From Variovorax sp. Root473 (GTDB taxonomy: Bacteria; Pseudomonadota; Gammaproteobacteria; Burkholderiales; Burkholderiaceae_C): DNA of 50,561 nucleotides. Every line of letters begins with the position of its first letter. Position 1 is the first letter of the stretch. Shown here one piece after another: positions 17,024-24,914 of the stretch. The DNA is taken from positions 167,771-218,331 of the forward strand of contig NZ_LMEV01000015.1 of NCBI RefSeq assembly GCF_001426505.1. Direction: 5' to 3'. The position numbers and the translations under genes are program-made. Under the pieces are notes generated by a model. That model saw only the letters and a list, made by a program, of their open reading frames with translations. It was not told the DNA's origin and did not search any database.

Positions 17024-18382
17024 CTATGCCGGCAGCAGCACCCGCGCCCTCAGCCCCGGCCCGTCGTCGCGGTTGCGCAGTTCGATGCGCAGCCCGTGCC
17101 GCTCGGCCGCCGTGCGCGCAATCGCCAGGCCCAGCCCGCTGCCGCCCGCCGCCGCGCCCGGCATGCGAAAGAAGCGATCGAACACACGCTCGAGCTCGGC
17201 CGGCGGAATGCCGGGTCCGTTGTCGAGCACATCGACCACCGCCTGCCCCTCGACCTGGTGCAGCCGCACATCGACCACGCCGCCTTCGGGCGCGCAGCGC
17301 AGCGCGTTGTCGATCAGGTTGTCGAACACGCTGTGCAGTTCGGCGGCGGGCGCGGTGACGACGGCACTGGTGAGACCTTCAAAGCCCACGTCGATGCGCC
17401 GCGCGTCGGCGAGCACCATGCGCTGGCCCAGGCTGTCGCGCAGCAGCGTCTCGATGTCGACGCGCTCGCCCAGCGCATCCGACGGCGGCGCGTCCTGCCG
17501 CGACAGTTGAAGCAATTGCGCGATCAGATGCTGCGCGCGCGTCACGCCGGCTTCGAGCTGGTTGAATCGCTCGGTGGCTTCGCCGGCCGGCACGTGCGCG
17601 CGCAGGTTCTCGATCTGCAGGCCAATGGCGGCCATCGGCGTGCGCAGCTCGTGCGCTGCGTCCTGCACGAAGCGCCGCTGCGTGGCGAAGGCGCTGCGCA
17701 CGCGCGACAGCAGGTGGTTGAAAGCGCCCACCAGCGGCGCGATCTCGTCGGGCACGCGCGCCAACGACAGCTCGGTCGGGCGGCGCTCGTCCTGCGAAGC
17801 CACGTCGCGCGCCACGCCCCGCAGCGAGCGCGAGGCGGCCGACACGATGAGCCACAGCACCAGCAGCGCCGCCGGCAGCAGCAGGGCGATCGGCAGGCCT
17901 TCGAGCAGGGCGCGGCGCAGCGCGCGGCGATGGCGGTAGTCCTCGTTCTGCAGCACCTGCACGCGCGGCGCGTCGGCGTGCGGCGCGGGCTCGGCCGTGA
18001 ACACGCGCCAGCGCGAATGCGCGGGCCCTTCCCCGCGCACGTCGCGAAAGCCGGTGCCGGGCTGCAGCGGCACCGACAGCGCGGGCCACGAACTCGCGCG
18101 CAAGGCGGCGCCGTCGGCACTCCACAGCTGCACCACGAACGCGCCGCGCGAGAACGCAGCCTCGCCATCCATCGCGCGCGGGGTCTTGGGCGGATCGTTG
18201 CCCGCGTACGACTCGGCCACGAGCCGCATCTGGTCGTCGAGGGCGTTGTGAACGAGATTGCCGTAGGCCAGAAAAGAGAACCACGCCGTGAGCACTGCCG
18301 CCACCACATGCAGGGTGACCAGCCACAGCAGCAGCTGGGTGCGCAGCGAACGCGGGCGCCACCAGCGGTGGGCACCGGTCAT
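17024..18382 (-). CDS. Two-component sensor histidine kinase (QseC/TctE-like)
   Basis: Inner-membrane sensor kinase of 452 residues. Membrane segments lie at about 14-40 and 162-184 and enclose a periplasmic sensor of some 120 residues. A short HAMP-like linker precedes the phosphoacceptor helix FVQDAAHELRTPMAAIGLQ (His244), followed by an HATPase domain with NLIDNALRCAPEG (N box), VLDNGPGIP (G1) and GGSGLGLAIART (G2). The start overlaps the response-regulator stop (ATGA), so the pair is coupled. The domain layout fits the QseC/PmrB/TctE group. The signal is unknown. Confidence 0.9.
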   Translation of the reverse strand: MTGAHRWWRPRSLRTQLLLWLVTLHVVAAVLTAWFSFLAYGNLVHNALDDQMRLVAESYAGNDPPKTPRAMDGEAAFSRGAFVVQLWSADGAALRASSWPALSVPLQPGTGFRDVRGEGPAHSRWRVFTAEPAPHADAPRVQVLQNEDYRHRRALRRALLEGLPIALLLPAALLVLWLIVSAASRSLRGVARDVASQDERRPTELSLARVPDEIAPLVGAFNHLLSRVRSAFATQRRFVQDAAHELRTPMAAIGLQIENLRAHVPAGEATERFNQLEAGVTRAQHLIAQLLQLSRQDAPPSDALGERVDIETLLRDSLGQRMVLADARRIDVGFEGLTSAVVTAPAAELHSVFDNLIDNALRCAPEGGVVDVRLHQVEGQAVVDVLDNGPGIPPAELERVFDRFFRMPGAAAGGSGLGLAIARTAAERHGLRIELRNRDDGPGLRARVLLPA

Positions 18383-19035
18383 GCAGCCACTCGCCAACCG
18401 AGGCCGCGCACGTTGCGAATCGCGTCGGCGCCGAGCTTGCGGCGCATGCCGTGGATCAGCACGTCGATCGCGTTGCTGGTCACTTCGTCGCCCCAGCCGT
18501 AGATGCGGTTCTCGAGCTGCTCGCGCGAGAGGATGGCGCCGGGCCGCTCCAGCAGTGCATGCAGCAGCGCGAATTCGCGCGCAGTGAGCACCTCGCGCGC
18601 GCCGTTCACCGCCACCTCGCGCGTCGTGAGGTCCAGCCGCAGCGCGGCAGTGCCAATCAGCGAATGCGCTGCGCCGTCGCGGCGGCGCACCACGGCCCGC
18701 ATGCGCGCGAGCAGCTCGCGGAACTCGAAGGGCTTGAGCAGGTAGTCGTCGGCGCCGAGGTCCAGGCTGTGGATGCGGTCGTCCAGGCCGTCGCGCGCGG
18801 TGAGCACCAGCACGGGCGTGGCGTCGCCGCGTTCGCGCGTGCGGCGCAGCACCACGGTGCCGTCCTGCCGGGGCAGGCCCAGGTCGAGCAGCACGCAGGT
18901 GTAGCCGCCGTCGCCGAGGGCGCTTTGCGCCAGCTCGCCGTCGCGCACCCAATCGGCCGACCAGCCCGCGCCCTCCAGCGCCTGCTTCAGGCTGCGCCCG
19001 ATCATTTCGTCGTCTTCCACCAGCAGCACGCGCAT
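18379..19035 (-). CDS. OmpR-family response regulator (QseB/TctD-like)
   Basis: Response regulator of 218 residues. The receiver domain has LLVEDDEMIG, the phosphoacceptor Asp51 in CVLLDLGLPRQDG, LTARDG and the lysine switch in DYLLKPFEFREL. The C-terminal winged helix has LTAREFALLHALLERPGAILSREQLENRIYGW and DVLIHGMRRKLGAD. AAAGGAG precedes the ATG. It is first in an operon with the overlapping sensor kinase. The upstream triple CTTAGG repeat suggests autoregulation. Confidence 0.93.
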   Translation of the reverse strand: MRVLLVEDDEMIGRSLKQALEGAGWSADWVRDGELAQSALGDGGYTCVLLDLGLPRQDGTVVLRRTRERGDATPVLVLTARDGLDDRIHSLDLGADDYLLKPFEFRELLARMRAVVRRRDGAAHSLIGTAALRLDLTTREVAVNGAREVLTAREFALLHALLERPGAILSREQLENRIYGWGDEVTSNAIDVLIHGMRRKLGADAIRNVRGLGWRVAA

Positions 19036-19105
19036 CGCGGCGACTCCTTTGCGCGCAAGGTAGCACGCGACCGGGATGATCGGAAATGGCCCTGCGCCGC
19101 GGCGC

Positions 19106-19149
19106 AGCGTAGGCGCGCAGACTTAGGAGAGGCTTAGGCGGGGCTTAGG
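19106..19149 (-). promoter_or_regulatory. Triple CTTAGG repeat, candidate autoregulatory site of the response regulator
   Basis: CTTAGG occurs at 19122-19127, 19133-19138 and 19144-19149, each separated by five bases, giving the 11-base period of OmpR/PmrA/QseB-type binding sites. A -10-like TACGCT (minus strand, 19106-19111) lies ten bases downstream of the nearest half-site, and the response-regulator start is at 19035. The last copy lies inside the 3' end of the neighbouring AlkZ-like gene. Confidence 0.6.
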
Positions 19150-20255
19150 ACGCGGACCGCGTGCCGCTCGGCTTGTGCATCCTCTGCGTCCGCGGCGAAG
19201 GCCAGCAGGCGCAGCGCCTCTTCTTCCACGCCGCGCCGGTCGGCCGCAGACCAGCGCGTGAAAGGCTCCAGCACCACGGTGGCGGCCTGCGTCGCGCGCT
19301 CGATCTTCCAGGTGCCCGCCACGAAACCGTCGAGCAGCACCGTGCCGCGCACGATGCCGTTGATGGTGAACACGCGCGCACGGTGCGCCTCGTCGAGCAC
19401 GCGGCGGCGGTCGGCGTGCGAGAGCAGCAGGTTGTCCCATTCGGCGACCAGGCGCGGTGGCGCGGGCGTGTCGGGGTCGGGGCGTGGCGCGCGCGGCAGG
19501 TCGAAGAACTCCTGGCCCTGCTCGCCCGTGAACACGCACAGCTGCGGCCTCAGCCGCTCGGCCACGGACTTCCAGCCGGTGAGGCCCGACCATGCGCCCG
19601 CATCGGCCAGCGTCGCGGGGCCGAAGGCGGCGAGGTAGCGCAACAACAGGTCGTCCTGCGTGGCGGTGGCGATCCCGGCGGTGGCATCGCCCAACCAATC
19701 ACCGAGCGGCTGCAGCAGCGCGTTCTGGTACGCGTTCCAGCTGCCTGCGGGCGGCAGGTGCACCAGTGGCACGTTGTTGCGGATGAGCGCGGCGAGCGAG
19801 GCCGGTGCATGGTCTTTCCAGCGCGCCGCGAGCGCCTGGCCGAGGGCGGTGCCGGTGAGCGGCCCGTCGCCCAGCAGCGCACGGCCCGCCGTCACCACGG
19901 CCGCGCGGTCGACGCCTTCGAGGGCCCGCGCATGCAGGCCCGACAGGCCGCGCTGGTGCACCGGTTCGAGCAGCGGCCGCCAGGCCTGCGCGTCCGAGGC
20001 GGTCATCAGGTGCAGGGTCGCGCGCAGTGTCGACATGCGCACGATGCGGCGCTGCTTCAGCGCGTCGGTCAGCTGCGCGCGGCGAAAGCCTTCGAGCCGG
20101 CTCCACAGGCCGATGTACGGCGGGTTGGGGGCCTGCGCCTGCAGCCCGGCCAGCTTCCCGATGGCCTGCACGACCGTCGCCTTGCGCCGCGCCAGCAGCA
20201 TCTGCCGCGCCAGCGTGGCCCGGTTCAGTGCGCGACGGCTCAGCACCGCGGCCAT
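19134..20255 (-). CDS. Winged-helix AlkZ-like protein (HTH_42 family, putative DNA glycosylase)
   Basis: A 373-residue protein of the winged-helix HTH_42 family, which includes the Streptomyces AlkZ and E. coli YcaQ/AlkX glycosylases that unhook DNA interstrand crosslinks. Visible are the N-terminal RQMLLARRKATVVQAIGKLAGLQAQAPNPPY region, the mid-protein MSTLRATLHLMTASDAQAW and the C-terminal VFTINGIVRGTVLLDGFVAGTWKI. The segment LQAQ (Gln39, Gln41) matches the AlkZ-type Q-hydrophobic-Q catalytic motif rather than the YcaQ-type Q-hydrophobic-D. The activity is an inference from family and motif. The stop region overlaps the response-regulator binding repeat. Confidence 0.75.
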   Translation of the reverse strand: MAAVLSRRALNRATLARQMLLARRKATVVQAIGKLAGLQAQAPNPPYIGLWSRLEGFRRAQLTDALKQRRIVRMSTLRATLHLMTASDAQAWRPLLEPVHQRGLSGLHARALEGVDRAAVVTAGRALLGDGPLTGTALGQALAARWKDHAPASLAALIRNNVPLVHLPPAGSWNAYQNALLQPLGDWLGDATAGIATATQDDLLLRYLAAFGPATLADAGAWSGLTGWKSVAERLRPQLCVFTGEQGQEFFDLPRAPRPDPDTPAPPRLVAEWDNLLLSHADRRRVLDEAHRARVFTINGIVRGTVLLDGFVAGTWKIERATQAATVVLEPFTRWSAADRRGVEEEALRLLAFAADAEDAQAERHAVRVLSPA

Positions 20256-20267
20256 GCAGATCCTTGG

Positions 20268-21092
20268 CTAGAACTTTTCGTGCGGCGCCAGATAGCGCCA
20301 CTGCCCCACCGGCAGGTTGCCCAGCATCACCTTGCCGATGCGCACACGCTTCAGGCCCACCACCTTGAGGCCGACCAGCTCGCACATGCGGCGGATCTGG
20401 CGCTTCTTGCCTTCGGTCAGCACGAAGCGCAGCTGCTCGGGGTTCTGCCACTCGACGCGCGCGGGCTTGAGCGCCTGCCCGTCCAGGCTCAGGCCGTGCC
20501 GCAGCCGCGCGAGCATGGCGGGCGGAAACACCGCCTGCACGTTGGTGGTGACCGGATCGTCGTCGTCCAGGCGCACCAGCTGGCCGGGGGGCGCGGGCTG
20601 GTCCAGGCCGTGGTAGGCCACGCGCACGAGGTATTCCTTGTCCATCACCGAGTCTTCGCCGATGAGCTGGCGCGCAATGCGGCCGTCCTGCGTCATCACG
20701 AGCAGCCCGGTGGAGTCGATGTCCAGCCGCCCGCATGGCGCCAGGCCACGCAGCTGCTGCGGGCCGAAGAAGAAGCGCGCGTTGTCCTCCACCCAGCGGT
20801 TCTGCGGCGTGAACAGCGTGACCGCCGGCTCGTGGCCGTCCTCGGCCTGCCCGCTGACGTAGCCGATGGGCTTGTTGATGAGGATGGTGACCTGGTTCGC
20901 CTGCTGGCCCTTGGCGGCCTTGTCGACCTCGATGCGGTCGTTGGGCGTGACCTTCACGCCCATCTCGGCGGGCTTGCCGTTGACGCGCACCCAGCCCTGC
21001 GCGATCCAGTCGTCGGCCTCGCGGCGCGAGCACAGGCCGAGTTCGGCCATGCGTTTGTTGAGGCGGATCGGGGCGGGGGCGTTGTCGGTCAT
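20268..21092 (-). CDS. RluF-like 23S rRNA pseudouridine synthase (RsuA family)
   Basis: RNA-modifying enzyme of 274 residues that converts a uridine in rRNA to pseudouridine. An S4 RNA-binding domain ([23 protein letters not shown], about 11-33) is followed by the catalytic domain with the aspartate in [18 protein letters not shown] (Asp124), DKEYLVRV and [20 protein letters not shown]. RsuA-family members differ mainly in target; the S4 and C-terminal sequence is nearest to RluF (E. coli U2604) as far as I can judge. It ends 12 bases before the AlkZ-like start and is possibly cotranscribed with it. Confidence 0.82.
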   Translation of the reverse strand: MTDNAPAPIRLNKRMAELGLCSRREADDWIAQGWVRVNGKPAEMGVKVTPNDRIEVDKAAKGQQANQVTILINKPIGYVSGQAEDGHEPAVTLFTPQNRWVEDNARFFFGPQQLRGLAPCGRLDIDSTGLLVMTQDGRIARQLIGEDSVMDKEYLVRVAYHGLDQPAPPGQLVRLDDDDPVTTNVQAVFPPAMLARLRHGLSLDGQALKPARVEWQNPEQLRFVLTEGKKRQIRRMCELVGLKVVGLKRVRIGKVMLGNLPVGQWRYLAPHEKF

Positions 21093-21135
21093 GGGAGCAA
21101 TGGTTGCGGCTGGCGAGATGGCGGTGCACAGCCCG

Positions 21136-21152
21136 CGGGACGGGGCGTCCCG
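21136..21152. promoter_or_regulatory. Perfect 7-bp inverted repeat in a divergent promoter region
   Basis: CGGGACG-GGG-CGTCCCG lies between the divergent pseudouridine synthase (start 21092) and glycosyltransferase (start 21258) genes. It could be an operator or a leader hairpin. No U-run follows, so it is unlikely to be a terminator. The rest of this 165-base stretch shows nothing assignable. Confidence 0.35.
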
Positions 21153-21257
21153 TGACATTTTCGCCGATGGCGGACGCCGCGCCATGCCCGGCGCCGATGT
21201 GTCGCAATGCGTGGCGATAATGCGCGCCAATCGGCACGCCGCCGGCCTTCTTACTGC

Positions 21258-22400
21258 ATGACCCATCTCCTGATCCTCAGTGTGAGCGCCGGCAACGGCC
21301 ATGTGCGCGCCGCCCAGGCGCTTGAAGCCACCCTCGCCCGGTCGTTCGCGCCACATACCGCGGTGCACGTCGACGCCATGGCCCATGTGCCGGCGGGCTT
21401 TCGCAAGGTGTACACCGACTGGTACCTCCAGCTCGTGAACCGCGCGCCCGAGCTGTGGTCGTACCTGCACCAGCGCACCGACGTCACGCCGCACCACGCG
21501 CCCTCGCAGCGGCTGCGCCGCGGCATCGAGCGCCTGAGCACCGGCGCGCTGGTGCGCGAGATCCGCCGCGCCAGGCCCGACGCCGTGGTCTGCACCCACT
21601 TCCTGCCGGCCGAGCTGCTGATGCGCGAGCGCAACCGCGGCCGCATCGAGTGCCCCGTATGGCTGCAGATCACCGACTACGACCTGCACAACATGTGGCT
21701 GGTGCCGGGCATGACGGGTTACCTCGCGGCCACGGAAGAGGTCGCCTTCCGCCTGCGCGCGCGCGGCATCCCGCCCGAGCGCATCCATGTCACGGGCATT
21801 CCGGTGATGCCGGCTTTTTCCGAGCCTGATGCGCCGGAACTCGCGCACGCCACCTGCGCCCGTGCGCTGGGCCTGGACCCTGCGCGCCCGGTGCTGCTGA
21901 TGGCCTCGGGCGGTGCCGGCGTGGGCGATCTGCCGAGCATGGTCGAGCGCGTGCTGGCGCTGGGCGGCGACACGCCGTTCCAAGTGATCGCCGTGGCCGG
22001 CCGCAACGCTGAGGCCCAGGCACGGCTGGAGGCGCTGTCCCAGCGCCATCCGGGCCGCGTGGTGGCCGTCGGCTTCACGAACGAAATGCACAAGATGATG
22101 GCCGCGGCCGACCTGGTCGTGACCAAGCCCGGCGGGCTCACGGTGTCGGAGTGCCTGGCGCTGGGCAAGCCAATGCTGCTGATCTCGCCGATTCCGGGGC
22201 AGGAAGAGCACAACGCCGGCTTCCTCATGGAGGAAAGCGCCGCCTGGCTGGCCTACGACGCCATCGGCCTGGACTACAAGGTCGCGCGCCTCATGGCCGA
22301 CCCCGCCAAGCTCGCGGCCATGGCCGCGCGCAGCCGCGCGCTGGGCAAGCCGCAGGCCGCGCGCGCGGTGCTGCAGCGCGTGCTGGACCTCGTCGAATGA
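21258..22400 (+). CDS. MGDG-synthase-like glycosyltransferase (GT28 family)
   Basis: Glycosyltransferase of 380 residues resembling diacylglycerol glycosyltransferases and the MurG fold. The N-terminal domain starts with [21 protein letters not shown], typical of monogalactosyldiacylglycerol synthases. The C-terminal domain has [44 protein letters not shown] and [16 protein letters not shown], the sugar-nucleotide-binding site. It probably adds a hexose to diacylglycerol to make a glycolipid, as in phosphate-limited proteobacteria, but donor and acceptor are not provable. The ATG at 21258 is the first start that gives the family N-terminus. It overlaps the next gene by four bases. Confidence 0.8.
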   Translation: MTHLLILSVSAGNGHVRAAQALEATLARSFAPHTAVHVDAMAHVPAGFRKVYTDWYLQLVNRAPELWSYLHQRTDVTPHHAPSQRLRRGIERLSTGALVREIRRARPDAVVCTHFLPAELLMRERNRGRIECPVWLQITDYDLHNMWLVPGMTGYLAATEEVAFRLRARGIPPERIHVTGIPVMPAFSEPDAPELAHATCARALGLDPARPVLLMASGGAGVGDLPSMVERVLALGGDTPFQVIAVAGRNAEAQARLEALSQRHPGRVVAVGFTNEMHKMMAAADLVVTKPGGLTVSECLALGKPMLLISPIPGQEEHNAGFLMEESAAWLAYDAIGLDYKVARLMADPAKLAAMAARSRALGKPQAARAVLQRVLDLVE

Positions 22401-22891
22401 GCACCGCCACCACAGACCCGCGGCCGGGCATCGTTCGCACGCTGGTCTACCTCGCGTGGGTCGTGACGATGGCTTTCTTCTTCGCCAACGCGGAGATCCA
22501 GATCGAGGGCGGCGCCGGCTGGGCCACGTCGCTGCCCACGTGGCGCATCGAGAACAACCTCTGGCTCGACCTGTTCTGGGGCGGGCGCGCGATGACGGGG
22601 TACCACGCCTGGGTGTTCACCTTCATGATGCTCGTGTTCTTCTCGCCGCTGGCCTTCCAGGGACGCTGGACGCTGCGCGACTGGGGGCTGGCGCTCGCGG
22701 GACTCATCGTGTTCTGGGTCTGCGAAGACTTCCTGTGGTTCCTCATCAACCCGGCGTTCGGGTTCGAGAACTTCAACCCCACCAAGGCCTTCTGGCACAA
22801 GCACTGGCTGTGGGGCGCGCCGGTGGACTACTGGGGCGGGCTCGCGGTGGCACTGCTGATCCTGGTGCGCCGGCACTGGCCGCGCCGCTAG
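22397..22891 (+). CDS. Conserved integral membrane protein coupled to the glycosyltransferase
   Basis: A 164-residue protein with about four membrane segments ([65 protein letters not shown]) and an aromatic-rich [22 protein letters not shown] loop. I do not recognise the family. The start overlaps the glycosyltransferase stop (ATGA), so a role in the same lipid-modifying step or in moving its product is plausible but unproved. Confidence 0.7.
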   Translation: MSTATTDPRPGIVRTLVYLAWVVTMAFFFANAEIQIEGGAGWATSLPTWRIENNLWLDLFWGGRAMTGYHAWVFTFMMLVFFSPLAFQGRWTLRDWGLALAGLIVFWVCEDFLWFLINPAFGFENFNPTKAFWHKHWLWGAPVDYWGGLAVALLILVRRHWPRR

Positions 22892-22999
22892 TGTGAAAGG
22901 GGTGTCCGCAAGGCGCCAGCGGCCTGCGGCACCCGCTCCTATACTGGCCGCCCCGTGGCCGATGGCCATCTCCGAACGACCTTTCACAGGGGCTTCTCC

Positions 23000-24121
23000 A
23001 TGGCACTTCAGCTGCGCTCACTCATCCGCTCCAACGGCGAACTCGAACTCTCGCTGCACGACGACCCGATGCCCGAACCGCAGGCCCACGAGGTGGTGAT
23101 CCGCGTCGAGGCGGCGCCGATGAACCCGTCGGACCTGGGCCTGCTGTTCGGCGCCGCCGACATGAGCACCGCGGTGGCCTCCGGCACACCCGATCGCCCC
23201 GTCATCACGGCCATGGTGCCCGAGCGCGCACGCGCCTCGATGGCGGCGCGGCTCGACCAGTCGATGCCCGTTGGCAACGAAGGCGCGGGCGTGGTGGTAA
23301 AGACTGGTTCGTCGCCGGCTGCACAGGCACTGCTGGGCAAGACCGTGGCGGCCATCGGCGGCGCGATGTACGCGCAGTACCGCGCGGTGCCGGCGCAGAT
23401 GTGCCTCGAACTGCCAGCGGGCACCACGCCGGCCGAAGGCGCGTCGTGCTTCGTGAACCCGCTGACCTCGCTGGGCATGGTCGAGACCATGAAGCGCGAA
23501 GGCCACAAGGCGCTGGTGCACACGGCGGCTGCGTCCAACCTGGGCCAGATGCTCAACAAGATCTGCCAGAAGGACGGCATCGACCTCGTCAACATCGTGC
23601 GCAAGCCCGAACAAGAGGCGCTGCTGCGCGGCATCGGCGCGAAGTACGTCTGCAACGCGAGCTCGCCCGACTTCCTCGACCAGCTGACCGACGCACTGGT
23701 CGCCACCGGCGCCACGCTGGCCTTCGACGCCACGGGCGGCGGCAAGCTCGCCGGCCAGATTCTCGGCTGCATGGAAGCGGCGCTGAACCGCACCGCCAAG
23801 GAATACAGCCGCTATGGCTCGACCACGCACAAGCAGGTCTACATCTACGGCGGCCTGGACCGCAGTCCGACCGAGTTCGTGCGCAACTTCGGCATGGCCT
23901 GGGGCATGGGCGGCTGGCTGCTGTTCCCGTTCCTGCAGAAGCTCGGCGATGAAGGCACGCAGCGGCTGCGGGCGCGCGTGGTGGCCGAGTTGAAGACGAC
24001 GTTTGCGAGCCACTACACGCGGAAGGTGTCTCTTGTGGAGGCACTGCAACTCGATGCGATCGGGGTGTATGGGAAGCAGGCGACCGGGGAGAAATTCCTG
24101 CTGAATCCGAACAAGGGCTGA
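23000..24121 (+). CDS. Medium-chain (zinc-type alcohol dehydrogenase-like) oxidoreductase
   Basis: MDR-superfamily protein of 373 residues. The N-terminal GroES-like part has EVVIRVEAAPMNPSDLGLLFG and VGNEGAGVVVKTG; the Rossmann part has KALVHTAAASNLGQMLNKIC and TLAFDATGGGKLAGQIL. It lacks the catalytic and structural zinc cysteines of true alcohol dehydrogenases. The ATG at 23000 follows AGGGG. A TATACT -10-like element lies at 22940-22945 without a clear -35. It stands alone. Substrate unknown; it resembles the quinone-oxidoreductase branch. Confidence 0.82.
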   Translation: MALQLRSLIRSNGELELSLHDDPMPEPQAHEVVIRVEAAPMNPSDLGLLFGAADMSTAVASGTPDRPVITAMVPERARASMAARLDQSMPVGNEGAGVVVKTGSSPAAQALLGKTVAAIGGAMYAQYRAVPAQMCLELPAGTTPAEGASCFVNPLTSLGMVETMKREGHKALVHTAAASNLGQMLNKICQKDGIDLVNIVRKPEQEALLRGIGAKYVCNASSPDFLDQLTDALVATGATLAFDATGGGKLAGQILGCMEAALNRTAKEYSRYGSTTHKQVYIYGGLDRSPTEFVRNFGMAWGMGGWLLFPFLQKLGDEGTQRLRARVVAELKTTFASHYTRKVSLVEALQLDAIGVYGKQATGEKFLLNPNKG

Positions 24122-24128
24122 TTGGGGA

Positions 24129-24148
24129 CGCGCTCTCTCGGGAGCGCG
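24129..24148. terminator. Possible weak terminator hairpin
   Basis: A 7-bp stem (CGCGCTC with GAGCGCG, six-base loop) starts seven bases after the oxidoreductase stop, in the convergent gap before kdpE. No T-run follows on the plus strand, so termination strength is doubtful. Confidence 0.35.
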
Positions 24149-24204
24149 CCCGACAGGCGGTGCGGCGTGGGTGGTTGGAACGCCCCTTCCCTCATTTCGT
24201 TTTT

Positions 24205-24906
<702 letters not shown>

Positions 24907-24914
24907 GGCGGGTT

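Noticed and set aside
24129..24148. Strong bidirectional terminator between the oxidoreductase gene and kdpE
   Set aside because: The stem is good but neither strand has a T-run at its foot, so it is listed only as a weak candidate.
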